From NCBI GenBank assembly GCA_030620095.1, contig JAUTXW010003818.1, forward strand, positions 300,001 to 364,000: 64,000 nt of DNA. The letters are read 5' to 3'. This DNA comes from Kuschelorhynchus macadamiae. Lineage: Eukaryota; Arthropoda; Insecta; Coleoptera; Curculionidae. Positions 34,881-47,256 of the stretch are shown here, one piece after another (the stretch's first letter is position 1; each line of letters opens with the position of its first letter). Below the pieces are notes generated by a model. That model was not told the DNA's origin. It did not search any database and was given only the letters and a program-made list of their open reading frames with translations. The translations under genes and the position numbers were made by a program.

Positions 34881-36000
34881 AAAATTCCATTTTTTGGAAT
34901 AAAACTTTCTTTTTACCGTTTTTTTTATGTTTACAGCACAATAGTTATTAAAAAGCGAAATTATTAACTAAAAGTCCCATTGAATTAGACAAATTTGAAG
35001 TATGTGTTTGAAAGATTAATTATTTGAATGAAAATACCTTTTATTATCAAATTACAGCCACAAAAGGTAGGTTTCTGAAATACTTAAATTGGTGCAATTT
35101 TTAAAAAACATTTTTTTTACGTAAAATATAACTTATAAAATATAATGCTTTATAACACAAGTATGTTTTGGTATTTTCTTTAACTGTTTGCCATATTTGA
35201 TTATATAGGCATATTATAATATCACATGAGCTGATAAATAATCGTAGAACATCGGACGAAAAGCGTCTATTAACAGTTCCTATTCCTTTTTTCTTTTTTT
35301 TTATATAAAAACTTGTAACTCTGTATAGAGTCGTGTTTGAAAATCGTACCGCTTTTTTGGTTATTATGTTTTCTAGTTTGATGTAAAAAACTGTATATTC
35401 CCTATAGTAAAAATAATACGCCACCTGTCGTATCTTCGTTTAAGATCGACAGTTGTTCGCGGACTGTCGCCAGAGTTATTAACATTAAATATTAATTTAA
35501 TATATACCTAAAACAGTTAAATGCCGATGGTTTTACAGACTGAGCAGTTGTTAAGCAACTTTAGGGCTTGTCCGAATGTAACACATAAATTAAAACCTTA
35601 AGATAATTTTTTTTTCATTGTAAATTAAGTTTTGCCTTAATTTTTCCATCTAGTACATACTTATGTTTTAATAAAGATAATTTCTCTGATAAGAAAACTG
35701 GTACTACTACATTGAATTATTTATGTGATTAAAACAATATTTTACCAATGCCATAAATAATAGAAAACACTAATTAACATACATGTATTACACTTTTACA
35801 TAGAATAAAATTAAATACAAAATATTTCAGTTGCATCCAATTTCACTGACTCCCAGGTAATGTACGTTTTTTTATCTCAACCACCCCGATGCGTGTGGCT
35901 GTTACCGCAGCGCTCGCTGCGTACGAGACCGTAGTAGTAGTGGCCATGTGGTCTCGGGTTAATGTAAGGATATATAACTATATGCGTACGACTGGTGGCC
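34881..36000. other. Spacer
   Basis: AT-rich to 35870, then a less AT-rich patch (35885-35955, CCGCAGCGCTCGCTGCG with a short palindrome GCAGCG-CTCGCTGC) leading into the repeat cluster at 36003. No gene is recognised. Confidence 0.35.
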
Positions 36001-36560
36001 TAAAGTCGCCTACTCACTTAGCGAATACGAACGAACGAAAAGCATCGCACGCATTTATTTTAATATTTGCTTTGACGTCTATATTTAAGGAACCTTAGCG
36101 TGGCGTTTCCATAAATATGTACACAACAATGTGCAACGATTTTTCTCTTTGCAGTATCGACAAACAAGTGAACTTGTCCACAAACAAAGACATACATTTG
36201 TCGTCCAGATACTTTTTGTCCACACTTAGGGATCGCATGCGTTACCCACCGCGCGGCCATATTTATGTACTAAGTTAGTACGAGGCTTTAGCGTGGGGCT
36301 CTAAAGGTACGTACTTACTTAACGAATAGGAACGAACGAACAGCTTCGCACGCATAGGGATAAATATGCGTACGTTTGTTCCAATATTAATTATGTACAC
36401 AATTAACAACGTGAAACGCTTTTTGCTTCGAAGTACCGACAACCGAGCGAAACCCGTGTATCCAAATAAACGAACAGCATCGCACGCATATGTATACAAT
36501 TGACAGCCTGCGTTCCTGAACGTGGCCGTATTCGCTAACTAAGTGATTATGCGCCTAAAC
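36001..36560. repeat. Repeat cluster with three related termini
   Basis: Termini occur at 36001 (TAAAGTCGCCTACTCACTTA then GCGAATACGAACGAACG), 36301 (CTAAAGGTACGTACTTACTT then AACGAATAGGAACGAACG) and, inverted, at 36525-36559 (reverse complement TTTAGGCGCATAATCACTTA). The first two also share AGC-TCGCACGCAT. The termini resemble those of the 53.1-kb palindrome (AAGTCCGCTACTCACTATTCG), so both loci belong to one family of non-autonomous elements. No coding is seen. Confidence 0.65.
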
Positions 36561-37800
36561 GAGTCCGTAAGCAAAAGCTTATATTCGCCGTCTCTATTTT
36601 TCATTTCCACACTAAGTGAACGTAAGCGTTTCTAGGCTCTTGTTTCGGGAGAAATGTGCAAGCTCATATTTTTTGTTGTTGACAAAAAAAAGGTCCCCAC
36701 TTTCATACTACTAAGGTGGAGAGGTTCAGACCCAGGAACAATCAAAAATCTAAATGCGCGTCCAACTGATATTAACAAGATTAAATCAAACTTAGCAAGA
36801 ACTTTCGAAGAAGCTAGATACATTAATATTAGATAAGAATTTTTTAATGTTCATGTTTTATCTCCTTGTAACAATAGTGTGTTAAACAGACTAAAATAAT
36901 GTTAAATTGAATTTTTACCGTTTTACAGCCCTCAATTTTGGCTCTAAAATTTACGCATCATGAATAACGTAATTAAGGCCTCTGTGCCTTCCAGATAATT
37001 TTTCTAGCTACGCCAGTGCCGGTAATATTATAGCTGTGGACTGTGGACGCAACAATGGTCCGATTTCTCGATCGCCTTTACTTCAGGCAATATATTTCCA
37101 ATAAACGCCACAGCTGCGGAATTAAACTTTTTAAATCATGTGATTCCAAAAAAGGACACTTTCGAAATGTCGATTTAAACAGGACATTTCTAAAAATATT
37201 GAAGTATTAAGAAATAATAGTTAAATAAATAAATTACCTATTTCATATACACCTACCTAGACTTACAAAACTTGGTTTCAATTACTGTAGGAAAATAAAT
37301 TATAATTCACCAAAAAAATATTAAAATAAAAGATAATTTTAAATCTAGATAAGTGGCCATCTGTAAGATTGATTACGATTGCTATTAAAATATTAACTAA
37401 AATATTTATTTATTAACTAATTTTTAGAATTGTATTTTTTTATTTATTTACTCTACCCCACAGACAATAGCTCCTATTATTGGATAGAACAAACAACAAA
37501 TGTTAAGTTATACATAAGAAAATATATATCCAACAGTAACAATTATCAAATACCTAATACATATCATTATTAAAAATAAAATCAAATAGATTTAAATTTT
37601 TTACAATTGCAATTGAACAATCCAAATAATTCTTCAAGCGATTGTGAAGTGAGCACATATTATGCAGTGGTGAGAATTTTAAAACGTTCGTTTTATGCTT
37701 TAGTAGATAAAATAATGGTGATGACCAAGTTGGTCTAGCGGCCACGAGAAATTGTAGATTAGAGGCTACTCCAGCGTAGTTAAGGAGGGTATCATAATTT
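36561..37800. other. Spacer
   Basis: A 60-codon plus-strand frame (36654-36836, ending FEEARYINIR) is not recognisable. A word GCTACGCCAGTG at 37007-37018 resembles a hAT terminus without a partner. The rest is AT-rich. Confidence 0.35.
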
Positions 37801-38019
37801 TAGGGTTGTGCGCTCGTCAATTGACCGGTCAATTTGACCACGGTCAAATATTTGACGGTCAAGTCAAAATGTATTATAAGTTGCATATCCTTCTCGACTA
37901 ACTGCGACTGCGCAATCTCTGTTTTTTTTAGTTGCTTGGGCAGTTGACCAGTTAAATAACCGGTCAAATGACCGGTCAATCGACCGAAAAGTTATTGACC
38001 GGTCAAAAGCGTAACCCTA
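37801..38019. mobile_element. 219-bp hAT-like MITE rich in GACCGGTCAA
   Basis: Termini are TAGGGTTGTGCGCT on the left and, reverse-complemented, TAGGGTTACGCTTT on the right. Flanks CATAATTT (37793-37800) and GATAATTG (38020-38027) match at 6 of 8, fitting an 8-bp hAT duplication. The palindromic word GACCGGTCAA or close variants recurs at least six times in the two arms, probably as subterminal transposase-binding sites. No coding capacity. Confidence 0.8.
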
Positions 38020-38027
38020 GATAATTG

Positions 38028-39779
38028 ATATTTTTATAGAAAAAAACGTACGCCACTGGTTTTATATATGTTTTTATTTTCTTTTAGATTCACTATTCTG
38101 TAATTTGTTTGTCATTTGCCTATTTTTCGTATCTTGCTTGGTTTTCGTGAAAATAAAATAAAGACCATTTCTCTCACTTGCCGAACAAAGAAAAAAAGAA
38201 AAAAAATTTAAAATGTTTATTACGTGAAAAGTCAAAAAAAACTTGAGATTTTCTAGCTTCTAAATTCTTGCAAAAGGTAATAAACATTTTGAAAATTCTT
38301 TTTGATGTTATCTAGAGGCGTGGTATGCAATTTATCTCGAAAACGAAGCAAGATACGAGAAAAAGGCATGTGACATAAAAGTCACAGTTTTAAATGTTTA
38401 ACCTAAAAAGAATTAAAAAAACAGTGGCCTACAATAGTTTTACTATAAATAAGAATTATGTTAACCTCCCGAACGTCTCTGAAATGGATAATTATAATAT
38501 TATTATGTTAAAATAAACCTCTTCTTACTATCAAACTTGCCAAGTTTTAGCAAAATCGGCTTAATTCTAAAAAATTAAAGAAAAACCAACTTTTTTATTA
38601 AATTTTGGCTCCCTGTATCTGGAAAATGACTCAATTTCTCACCTGTTTATAGGAAGTTTTAAATTTGCAAATTTTTAAATATCAAAAAATTTAGAAATCC
38701 AGCGGAAACCATTTTTTATAAGTTTTTAGAGCTACATTAATTTCTATCATAATAACAAATTACACCTTATTATTGTTGTTTCTAATAAAAAAAGCACTGT
38801 CTTCAAAAGAGGGGAAATGTCATTATAAATTAAGGCTAGAAACCCAAAGTGACAAAAATATAAAATATTAAAACTACCGCTGGCGCAGCCAGAAAAAAAT
38901 GTCTGGAGGAGAAATCTAAATTAGATTGTTAATTACTTAAATGTAAATTCTAACACAGATATTGAGAATCATTTCTAGAGTATAGTAAAAAAAAAGCAAA
39001 TAAAAAGGAAAAGGAAAATAGACTTTATTAACACGTCGGTCCATTAATCCATTCCCAAAAACAGGACCCCGGGAGACATTAATCAATAAGTTAAATTTAA
39101 ATTAGTACAATTTCTAACTGATTTAAAAATACTTATTTAATTTCGTTGTCAGTTCGTGTTTGTACCATAAAGAATATTTTTAATACAAATCTGAGACGCG
39201 TCTGAGGACGGGGGCTGCTTCCCCTTTGCTTAGCCAGTGAAAACTACGTTGTATCGCAGAAAGTGACTAATGTACCCAAATGTATATCAGTAGGTATCAA
39301 GTTTTTTATAACACCTAATTGAAGTTTAGGTATGTGAATGTATCCAGTGTCTAGACTTAAATGAAAGAACAATACTCGAATAAAAACATGAATATTTTTG
39401 CTAATAAATTTACTTTCAATTAAAAATAAGAAATGTTTTTATTGCAAATTTGGTAGGTACAGAATATTGGAACTTTTTCGATGCGCCTTGTATTTCACAA
39501 AAATCTCGACACGCGAATTTGGGGCACGCATTCCATAGTTAATCGAAGCCTTGGAGACCAGATACATCATCACCTGTGGCAACCTACACGGGCCATTTGA
39601 TGCCCTGGAGGGTTTTCCGCTCGACGCGCGACTTAGAAACCGTGCAGTGGCCCGAAATTCTAATGCATTACAAAAAAATCGGTACATTTTCTTTACCCGA
39701 AACTTCCCTCGTTATGAATTTTCCTTTTATTAACAATGGTGAAGTGTGATACAATTACTGTCATTATACTGTCTTTTCA
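38028..39779. other. Spacer with scattered transposon words
   Basis: ACGCCACTG at 38050-38058 looks like a lone hAT terminus. AAACCTCTTCTTACTAT near 38515 resembles the hairpin family found at 40.9 kb. A less AT-rich patch at 39480-39720 has overlapping open frames on both strands (82 and 60 codons), neither recognisable. Confidence 0.3.
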
Positions 39780-39971
39780 AACATTTTTATTGGGCGCCAT
39801 TTTGTTCCATCATACCAATATTTTACCAGTTTCTACCTATACCACACTTAATTTTTGGGCATAATTAAAAAAAAATAATAAGTAGTTTTTACACTGATTT
39901 TTTTAAGACCACCATTTTATTGCCGCCATATACATTTTATTTGGCCACAACACTGTGTTGCCATCTTGAAT
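39780..39971 (-). repeat. Satellite-bearing repeat, copy 4, outside the duplication
   Basis: GGGCGCCATTTTGTTCCATC (39792) and GCCGCCATATACATTTTATT (about 39921) are minus-strand monomer cores that run into the duplicated block at 39972. Confidence 0.65.
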
Positions 39972-41550
39972 TCGTATCACAGTTTTACCAGTTTATTTCT
40001 ATATAACAATTAATGCTTGCATTTATTAATTATTTGAAATTAATCTAATAAGTAGTTTTTTTCTGGCTGATTTTTTTAATATTTTATTAGGCTGCCATTT
40101 GGTTTTGCTATCTTGGATTCGTGCGAAAATGTTACTAGTTCATTCCTAAGTAACATCTGATCTTTGTACAAAATTTGAGGTATAGTGGATAGTTAATTTT
40201 TTAGTAATAATTTTTTTAACATTTCACTAGGCCGCCATTTTGTTCCGCCACTGGCTGAAACGTGAAGCCTGATTTTTTTCGCGATTACTAATATTTTATT
40301 TATCCGCCATTTGGAATTCGTACCACAATTAATTCTTGCATCAATAAAATCAGTAGTTTTTTCAGGTTGATTTTTTAAATATTTTATTAAGGAGCCATTT
40401 TGCTTCACCATCTTGAATTCGTACCAAAATTTTCCTTTCCACTTACTGACACAACAAATATGTTTTGTGTCCAGAATCAATTAATCTTATAATACGTTTT
40501 AATATTACCTACCAAAATAGCTTGACGAGAAGAAGGTTTGCCCCCCTTTTTTGGGTTTACAGTACAGTTTATGCATCAAATTTCAAGGCATTATATAAAA
40601 GCATTTCAAAGCTATTGCGGAAACTTCCGCGCAGAAAAAAATTGAAAATGGCGCTCTTACACAATTTATATATTTTTAAAATCTGCTCGCTATAAGATGT
40701 CTTACTTGACATAATTCTTGGAAAAATCATGAAATTTGGCCGATGTACTGGGTATTTGCTCTTAATTCGACCTCCCTAATATTAGCTTAAATATAAGAGA
40801 TGAAAAAACATGTTAATTGTATAAGTTGCAGGATTTATTACATAGTTAAAAGAAAATTATTTTACGAAAACGTGTAGCAGCCCCAACATAAATTTTTAAA
40901 TGGAACACGCTGTATATGAACCTAAACGCTAAAATGAACCTCTTCTTGCTATTATAAATACACCGGGCTTGAAATCTGTAAAAACCTTTTTTTTTTAAAC
41001 ATTCGACAAATGTGAGACAGAGAAAATCGCTACGATAGGACGCAATGGATTCCTACCTTCTATGGCAAGATTTTTGTCAAATTTGTGGGAATTTTTTAAA
41101 GATAAAGATATCCTTATAACCAGCACAACCCATTTAATAGGCATAATAATATACATGGTGTTCCATAAAAAAATTTATGTTGAATTTGCTACTCATTTTT
41201 AAGATATCCTGTATATATAAATAATAATTAATTAAAAACTACGTACTAAAACCTACCACTTTTATATTCAATCCTTTTTTATATCTTCAATTAAACCAAT
41301 ATTGGGGTGGTGAATTATATAGAGAGGCCCTATACATGAAAGTATATGCGTAGAAAATTAGCAATTCGTTCCCCTAAAAACCACAAGAAGTCCCCCTTTT
41401 TCCCCGTCACTCCCCCGCCCTCCAAACCCATTAATTTAACTGATTGACACAAGAATTTTGTTGGCAAGAAAAAACTTAATTTATACAAAGTTTACAGAAT
41501 AATTCAGTACACTTTGGTTTATACTTTCACCATACATTGACATGAAAATT
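39972..41550. repeat. 1579-bp tandem duplication, unit 1
   Basis: Unit 1 begins TCGTATCACAGTTTTACCAG and is repeated from 41551 with an exact 1579-bp offset. By eye only about ten single-base or short homopolymer differences separate the units, such as C40007 versus T41586 and TAATACG versus TAATAAG near 40490/42069. It contains minus-strand satellite monomers (39972-40460), two open frames that are merely duplicated spacer, and a hairpin-family element (about 40905-41155). Confidence 0.95.
40905..41165. repeat. Hairpin-family element (also at 42484-42744)
   Basis: The left arm (AACCTCTTCTTGCTATTATAA, then ACATTCGACAAATGTGAGAC) and right arm (TCAAATTTGTGGGAA, then AAAGATAAAGATATCC, then ATAACCAGCACAACCCATTT) are diverged inverted copies of each other. 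They are also diverged copies of the cleaner hairpin at 55712-55938. On each side lies a mariner-like end facing away from it (GGAACACGCTGTA at 40891 and CATGGTGTTCCAT at 41155). Confidence 0.55.
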
Positions 41551-43129
41551 TCGTATCACAGTTTTACCAGTTTATTTCTATATAATAATTAATGCTTGCA
41601 TTTATTAATTATTTGAAATTAATCTAAAAAGTAGTTTTTTTCAGGCTGATTTTTTTAATATTTTATTAGGCCGCCATTTGGTTTTGCTATCTTGGATTCG
41701 TGCGAAAATGTTACTAGTTCATTCCTAAGTAACACCTGATCTTTGTACAAAATTTGAGGTATAGTGGATAGTTAATTTTTTAGTAATAATTTTTTTAACA
41801 TTTCACTAGGCCGCCATTTTGTTCCGCCACTGGCTGAAACGTGAAGCCTGATTTTTTTCGCGATTACTAATATTTTATTTATCCGCCATTTGGAATTCGT
41901 ACCACAATTAATTCTTGCATCAATAAAATCAGTAGTTTTTTCAGGTTGATTTTTTAAATATTTTATTAAGGAGCCATTTTGCTTCACCATCTTGAATTCG
42001 TACCAAAATTTTCCTTTCCACTTACTGACACAACAAATATGTTTTGTGTCCAGAATCAATTAATCTTATAATAAGTTTTAATATTACCTACCAAAATAGC
42101 TTGACGAGAAGAAGGTTTGCCCCCCTTTTTTGGGTTTACAGTACAGTTTATGCATCAAATTTCAAGGCATTATATAAAAGCATTTCAAAGCTATTGCGGA
42201 AACTTCCGCGCAGAAAAAAATTGAAAATGGCGCTCTTACACAATTTATATATTTTTAAAATCTGCTCGCTATAAGATGTCTTACTTGACATAATTCTTGG
42301 AAAAATCATGAAATTTGGCCGATGTACTGGGTATTTGCTCTTAATTCGACCTCCCTAATATTAGCTTAAATATAAGAGATGAAAAAACATGTTAATTGTA
42401 TAAGTTGCAGGATTTATTACATAGTTAAAAGAAAATTATTTTACGAAAACGTGTAGCAGCCCCAACATAAATTTTTAAATGGAACACGCTGTATATGAAC
42501 CTAAACGCTAAAATGAACCTCTTCTTGCTATTATAAATACACCGGGCTTGAAATCTGTAAAAACCTTTTTTTCTTAAACATTCGACAAATGTGAGACAGA
42601 GAAAATCGCTACGATAGGACGCAATGGATTCCTACCTTCTATGGCAAGATTTTTGTCAAATTTGTGGGAATTTTTTAAAGATAAAGATATCCTTATAACC
42701 AGCACAACCCATTTAATAGGCATAATAATATACATGGTGTTCCATAAAAAAATTTATGTTGAATTTGCTACTCATTTTTAAGATATCCTGTATATATAAA
42801 TAATAATTAATTAAAAACTACGTACTAAAACCTACCACTTTTATATTCAATCCTTTTTTATATCTTCAATTAAACCAATATTGGGGTGGTGAATTATATA
42901 GAGAGGCCCTATACATGAAAGTATATGCGTAGAAAATTAGCAATTCGTTCCCCTAAAAACCACAAGAAGTCCCCCTTTTTCCCCGTCACTCCCCCGCCCT
43001 CCAAACCCATTAATTTAACTGATTGACACAAGAATTTTGTTGGCAAGAAAAAACTTAATTTATACAAAGTTTACAGAATAATTCAATACACTTTGGTTTA
43101 TACTTTCACCATACATTGACATGAAAATT
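41551..43129. repeat. 1579-bp tandem duplication, unit 2
   Basis: Head-to-tail copy of 39972-41550. The junction GAAAATTT is shared by the end of unit 1 and by the sequence after unit 2, consistent with microhomology or unequal exchange. After 43129 the sequence diverges. Assembly collapse or expansion is possible, but the scattered differences argue for a real duplication. Confidence 0.95.
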
Positions 43130-44520
43130 TATCCCATTTGTTTTGCATATTAAAGTACGTTCCCTAACTTAAAAGTTAGATAAAATCGGAAATTAATAAC
43201 TTTTTTTTTGTTTAATCCGAAAGTTTCTCCTTTTAGTTTTGATGTTTTGATACTGTTTAGCTAATTTAACTGTCAGGTTAGAATGTAACACACAATGCAC
43301 TTGACTAATAACATTTGCAGACATAAAACTAAATATATTAAACGGATTCATGATATTAATATATAGAACATTTTTTCTAAAATTTTAAATTTACCAACAA
43401 TATGCAACAAATCCTAGTTTTTTTTTCCTTATTTGCACTCTATTTAATTTATTCAATTTATATACACTTGCTTTTATGTATATCAGTTAAAATTCATATA
43501 TTTTGTAGATTAATGACTAGCTAGCTTTAAATTAAAAAAATGTGGTTAAATAGTACATAGTATTTAATAAATGCAGAATATGTAGTTTTATACACTATGT
43601 TACCTACTAAATGATAATTTTTTTTAAATTGATTTTATTTTTAGACAGAAAAGAAAGAGGTGTGCGTTTTTCATTATACGGCCGAATACATTTAAGTGAT
43701 TGCGTACTATTAAAAACCTTAAAATAGGCATTTTCCAATGAGTAAATAATATTTTTTTTAAATAAAGATAAAAATCTTTAATATATGATATATAATAATA
43801 ACGTGTTTTAGTGTAACTGAACCTTTTCTAACGAGATTTACCTATTTAACGCTTTTAGGAAAACTCTACGTAAAATCTTGTGTAAGGGGGTGAGGTGTCC
43901 AGGAAATCGTATGTTTCCTTACATGGGGATGAGGGATCAGAAGTCGCCAAAAATGGCCCCTTACTGAAAAGATTCTCACATTAATTTTTCATTATTACTG
44001 TATCGGTCAAAATCTTACAAGCCTGAATACACCTTTAGATACGCATACTTTCTGTTCTGCAACCAAACGTACGGACAGCTAAAAAATGCGGTGATTGACT
44101 TATCTTTATGACCAGTAGCATTTAATCTATTTATGGGTTTATTTGAACGTACAACGTCATGAGAAACGCTTCTAAAGCCTAAACTAAGGATCGGATATAT
44201 CCAAAATGAAAACACAAATTTGTAGGAAACAAAAAGGCGGCTAATAAAACCCAAAATATAATTCGCAGGATTCGAAACCAAAATAGGAATCTTATATAAC
44301 AAAAACAAGTTAAAATACAATGTGTTTATGTTAATGTTGGTTATTCAAGTTAATATGGTCCCAATAGTAAACTTTAGTTGACTTTTGCAAATACTTTTTC
44401 TCGATGTCCCACTGTGGTTGATATCCGAATACTGAACTTTCTCTCGTCCATTCGTCTTAATATGTTTCTTTTGCGGATATAAAAAATATTTGAAATATTG
44501 AAGTAATATTGAAATCCTTA
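43130..44520. other. Spacer
   Basis: AT-rich, no supported feature. The 101-codon minus-strand frame at 44015-44320 is not recognisable. Confidence 0.4.
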
Positions 44521-44524
44521 ACGT

Positions 44525-45235
44525 TGTTATGTTTTAATATTTTTATTACTCGCCGAATGCCACCACTGTTATGATTTAATAATTTTAGTATTTTGTATTA
44601 GCACTGGTAGTAAATGTAAACACTTCAACTTGTTTCAAATCTCTCTATTATCTTCTGTACAAGAGGGGCACTTCTTACTTCTAACAAATCTTTACTCTTA
44701 CTGTGTCTACTGACTTAATTCTACTGACAATATAGTACTGACATAATGACTGACCTGCTCTATACTGACTACCTAGAACTTATTTTTATATGAATTCCCT
44801 AATTTGAGATGCAGTGGCGTATCTGTAAAATTGATTAAAAAAGGTGTCTATAAAAGTAATTTGGGGAGTATTTGCTACGCCACTGCTTACTGTACTACAA
44901 TGGTTTCTTTTAATGTTTTTATAGCTGAACCTTCCCAAGCTTTATCGACATAGTGTAAATGAGTTTATGATAGGTTTTTTCGGGTATAATAATATTTGGG
45001 GCGGAAGAACGTGCATAAAATAGAATTTGAAGTAGAATTTAAAATACATATTGTTTACTTAGAATTTCCCTTGCAATAAACGACCATTAAAGCAGCTTTT
45101 GTCGGAAGGTTCCGCCGAAATATAATGTATGTCTAAATATTGCATTTACGTGTCAAACTATCTCTAGACTAATGAATATATAATACTTAAGACTATTTAC
45201 AAATAAAATGACTATAAAATAATGGGGTCACAACA
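44525..45235 (-). repeat. 3' LTR (711 bp)
   Basis: Same termini as the 5' LTR, with a 74-bp hAT-like insert at 44812-44885. Differences from the 5' LTR include ATTAGCACTGG/ATTAGTACTGG, ATCTTCTG/ATCTTTTG and GAGGGGCAC/GAGGGACAC (plus-strand text). Confidence 0.95.
44812..44885. mobile_element. 74-bp hAT-type MITE in the 3' LTR
   Basis: It begins CAGTGGCGTATCT and ends TTGCTACGCCACTG, an inverted pair of hAT-like termini. The identical insert sits at the homologous place in the other LTR (52274-52347). An 8-bp target duplication is not evident. Confidence 0.7.
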
Positions 45236-45245
45236 CCTCCCCCCT
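45236..45245 (-). promoter_or_regulatory. Polypurine tract
   Basis: Directly upstream of the 3' LTR the minus strand reads AGGGGGGAGG, followed at once by the LTR start TGTTGTGAC. It primes plus-strand cDNA synthesis. Confidence 0.85.
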
Positions 45246-45524
45246 AAATGAGAGATTTTATAATAATGAAATTGTTAGAAAATTTCGTTCCGGAGTTAAA
45301 ATATAAATTATGATACAAAATATACATCCTTGTAATTGATACTAATATTTAACAAAAGTATTATGTTCGAAATGATTTTACAATGAACTAAGTTCTTATT
45401 CTATATTATACTAACCTATATAATATTGAAAACTGTTTTTTTTTTTATAATAATTAGGCATTCTAAATCTACTTAGATTCTACTAAAGAAATTTATTACT
45501 TATAATAAAACATAATATTATTAC

Positions 45525-46370
45525 TTATCTAATTGATCGTCTTGAGGACGTGTAACCAATAGCTCTGCGAGGCGTGTATGATATACCTGGTTGATCGTCC
45601 TCAGGGTGATCATCATTATTAATTCTATTAGAAGTTTCACTAGTATACTGAGCTATATATCTATTACTTCTCGGGGATGGTTCAATGGTTTGATTTACCC
45701 TTACGCAAATATTTGGTATTATTCCACAACAGGAAGTTTTTCTTATACATTTTGAATATATTTTGTAAACAATAAATAATAATACAACAACAGATACAAT
45801 GTAAGCTAAAACAGAACCAGAAATATTATATGTTAACAAAAAATTATTTTTTTCAAGATTTTCTGTTAGCTTTTCTATGTCGTCTAGTTTATGACTAGCG
45901 ATGTTCAGTTCAGGAATGTGCTTTGAAAGAGTCTTATAATTTTCGTTTATTAAAATTTCTGTCAGGTTAATGTTATTATTTTTTATTTTTTCACAACAGT
46001 CCTCACTAATTTCTAATGGCGGAACAAACTCACTAAATATTTTCGACTGAAAGGCATTACCGTGAGGCACGAGCATCGTTGAAACACTATACGCTTTACA
46101 CTGTTTTCCTATGGTGACACTGCCGCAATTTTTTAAAATAACGTCTACTGGTTTATTTTGATTAATACATGAAATGGTTAATGATTAAGGGCAAGGCACT
46201 GCAAACAGCCAAGTATTAGTTGTAAGTAACTGAATAAAGATACCTCTATTAGAATTTAATATATATTTTTCGCATACTTCTGGAATTTTATTTGTTACTT
46301 GAAGTAACTTCATTTCACAGTTTTCCACTAAATGAGCCAATGAAACTGGTTTTTGTTGCTGACAAATCAT
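45525..46370 (-). pseudogene. env: Env-like gene, shortened, one in-frame stop
   Basis: After pol comes a third gene of about 282 codons in one frame with a single TAA at 46185-46187. It has cysteine-bearing extracellular sequence, a long hydrophobic segment (about residues 88-106 of the downstream frame, 45759-45815) and a basic, serine-rich cytoplasmic tail ending RRSIR. This fits the membrane-proximal part of an errantivirus Env (F-type fusion protein family). Env genes of this group are usually about 450-600 codons, and there are only about 170 bp between pol and this frame, so most of the N-terminal ectodomain appears to be missing. A splice-acceptor-like TTCTCCTATTTCAG lies just upstream (46427-46446). 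No functional envelope can be made from it. Confidence 0.75.
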
Positions 46371-46540
46371 TTTATCATCCGTTATTTTTATAAATTTATT
46401 ATATTCGAGATATAGTGATACTGAGTAGTATTATTCTGAAATAGGAGAAAACATAAAATTTAAAAATACTATCTACATACATTTATATTTTAAATTATTT
46501 TCTATAATACATTTATACATGTTTTTTTTTTTGCTTTGTG

Positions 46541-47256
46541 TTAATCATAAAACTGTTTTAATCTATTGGCATGGACACATTGTTTGTTTTTGCCTTTCTG
46601 TATTATAAAATTAACGTCAGAAGTTTTATCTATTATTATATAAGGTCCAATCCATAAGGATGTGAGTTTTTTGCTTCTGCCTCTTCGCACTGATTCGTCA
46701 TAAAGTAGCACCTTATCACCTATTTTAAAATCTCTAATTTTGCAATTTTTATCGTAATTTTGTTTTGAAACGCTTTTACTTTTCAATAGATTTTCTTTAG
46801 CCAATTGGCTAGAATATTGTAATTTTTGTTTAAGATTGGCAACAAAATCATCATATGTGTATTAAGTTTTCATAGGTTGAATAATTGAAGTAGGTAAATT
46901 AGGGGTATGGCCAAATAAAAGTTCAAAAGGTGAAAAGTGGGTTGCAGTATGCGGAGTTGTATTATAAGTAAGTGTTGCAAATGGAATCCAGCTATCCCAG
47001 TCTTCCTGACTATCTTTGATAAAATGTCTTAAATACTCCTCTAAGACTCTATGAGAACGTTCTAAAGCTCCGTTGGATTCTGGATGATAACTAGTAGTTT
47101 GAACCTTTTTTATTTTTAAAAGTTTGCAAGTATTTTTAAAGATTTCACTTAAAAAATTTGAACCTTGATCGGTAATTAGAGTTTCAGGTAGTCCATATAG
47201 ACAAATTATTTTCGTTACGAAGTAATAAGCTTCTGTTGAGGCTTCTTGATTTTTTT
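46541..47256 (-). pseudogene. pol: Pol: integrase C-terminal half
   Basis: The third integrase segment carries the catalytic glutamate in SYHPESNGALERSH (near 47050-47095), then an in-frame TAA at 46862-46864, then an open tail to 46541. The tail holds the GPY/F-type C-terminal domain (FKIGDKVLLYDE, then LWIGPYIIIDK, then HANRLKQFYD). Integrase inserts the cDNA into the genome. With a frameshift upstream and a stop here, this copy cannot encode a whole enzyme. Confidence 0.85.

Noticed and set aside
36654..36836. 60-codon open frame with a fairly charged sequence
   Set aside because: No recognisable family, no splice sites, and an open frame on the opposite strand over the same bases. Left as spacer.
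37007..37018. hAT terminus GCTACGCCAGTG
   Set aside because: The tip reads CAGTG rather than CACTG and no partner end or target duplication was found.
40193..42274. Duplicated open frames of 95 and 76 codons on opposite strands
   Set aside because: They recur only because the 1579-bp block is duplicated. They lie in satellite monomers and spacer and have no protein-like pattern.
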